From the NCBI GenBank assembly GCA_027451425.1, contig DAIDJH010000107.1, positions 1 to 6,560 on the forward strand: a DNA stretch of 6,560 nt, given 5' to 3'. The position numbers were made by a program, and so were the translations under genes. Below are positions 6,394 to 6,560 of the stretch, piece by piece. Under the pieces are notes generated by a model. That model saw only the letters and a program-made list of their open reading frames with translations. It was not told the DNA's origin and searched no databases. Position 1 is the first letter of the stretch, and each line of letters begins with the position of its first letter. The DNA comes from Bdellovibrionales bacterium. GTDB lineage: Bacteria; Bdellovibrionota; Bdellovibrionia; Bdellovibrionales; UBA1609.

Positions 6394-6560
6394 AAGCAGT
6401 GGTGCTTTCCAATCGCCGGCTGCGTCGCGTATCGCGGCTATTTCCACGAGCACGCCGCTGATGCGTTCGCCGCTCGCCTGAAGCGCCGCGGTTACGACGT
6501 CCTGGTCGAGGGCGTACCAGCCTACTCGACGCTCGGCCATCTGCCCGACCCGGTCATGAG
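6388..6560 (+). CDS. Fragment of a predicted aminopeptidase (PF10023-like), open at both ends
   Basis: From AAA at 6388 a plus-strand frame reads KPKQWCFPIAGCVAYRGYF, then about 20 less conserved residues, then LVEGVPAYSTLGHLPDPVM to the window edge, 57 codons without a stop. From memory these two blocks are hallmark segments of the predicted zinc aminopeptidase family PF10023. The HExxH metal site of that family lies further downstream and would be outside the window. The frame contains no believable start here: it begins mid-protein exactly where pyrD homology ends on the other strand. Composition differs from the rest: about 113 of 170 bases are G or C, and roughly four fifths of the codons I counted end in G or C. 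It probably comes from a different, GC-rich (perhaps proteobacterial) genome. The family call rests on recalled motifs, not a search. Confidence 0.72.

Noticed and set aside
6390..6395. TTG at 6395 as the true start of a 141-residue minus-strand protein
   Set aside because: The protein is clearly the C-terminal part of PyrD; a start here would leave out the N-terminal part of the FMN barrel, and the bases at 6390-6395 belong to the aminopeptidase side of the junction.
1..6560. Defence system, prophage, CRISPR array or other new multi-gene system
   Set aside because: Every stretch is explained by housekeeping-type genes or the junction fragment; I saw no direct-repeat arrays, integrase, transposase, toxin-antitoxin pair or RNA gene.

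Overview
The window looks like a stretch of a Gram-negative bacterial chromosome, possibly from a metagenome or draft assembly. It has moderate GC and tightly packed genes. The content is mostly housekeeping: a single-chain glycine dehydrogenase (GcvP), an EpmA/GenX-type EF-P lysyltransferase, a class 2 (quinone-linked) dihydroorotate dehydrogenase, a MutT-type Nudix hydrolase and an HU/IHF protein. This set fits Pseudomonadota or Bdellovibrionota-like lineages, but no rRNA or other strong taxonomic marker is present, so this is inference. I see no CRISPR array, tRNA, rRNA, insertion sequence or defence system, and no gene-free stretch longer than about 60 bases.

Layout. (1) Bases 1-2708 are a minus-strand unit: a small coiled-coil protein with a basic tail, then gcvP 18 bases downstream. 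gcvP runs off the left edge with about 736 codons visible and an uninterrupted frame. (2) A short divergent control region near 2709-2800 separates this unit from the plus-strand epmA-like gene (2760-4007). That gene carries an unrecognised N-terminal extension of about 100 residues. (3) epmA converges on, and overlaps by 23 bases, a second minus-strand unit read right to left: pyrD (C-terminal part), mutT, a GT4-like glycosyltransferase and an HU/IHF gene. Spacings in this unit are a 68-base overlap, 7 bases and 39 bases, so it is probably one operon.

(4) The last ~170 bases do not belong with the rest. At about 6387-6393 the pyrD frame loses its homology in the middle of the protein. At the same point a plus-strand frame begins in the middle of a predicted aminopeptidase (PF10023-like), with about 66% GC and strongly GC-ending codons. 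Two different genes broken mid-domain at one point, on opposite strands and with different composition, most simply indicate a chimeric join (assembly or library/amplification artefact). A real rearrangement is the alternative.

Functionally, the genes cover one-carbon metabolism (GcvP), translation-factor modification (EpmA), pyrimidine synthesis (PyrD), nucleotide-pool sanitation (MutT), surface glycan synthesis (glycosyltransferase) and nucleoid structure (HU/IHF). They do not form one obvious pathway. The most notable points are the chimeric-looking junction, the extended EpmA, the long pyrD/mutT overlap, and a glycosyltransferase lacking the first Glu of the usual EX7E motif.
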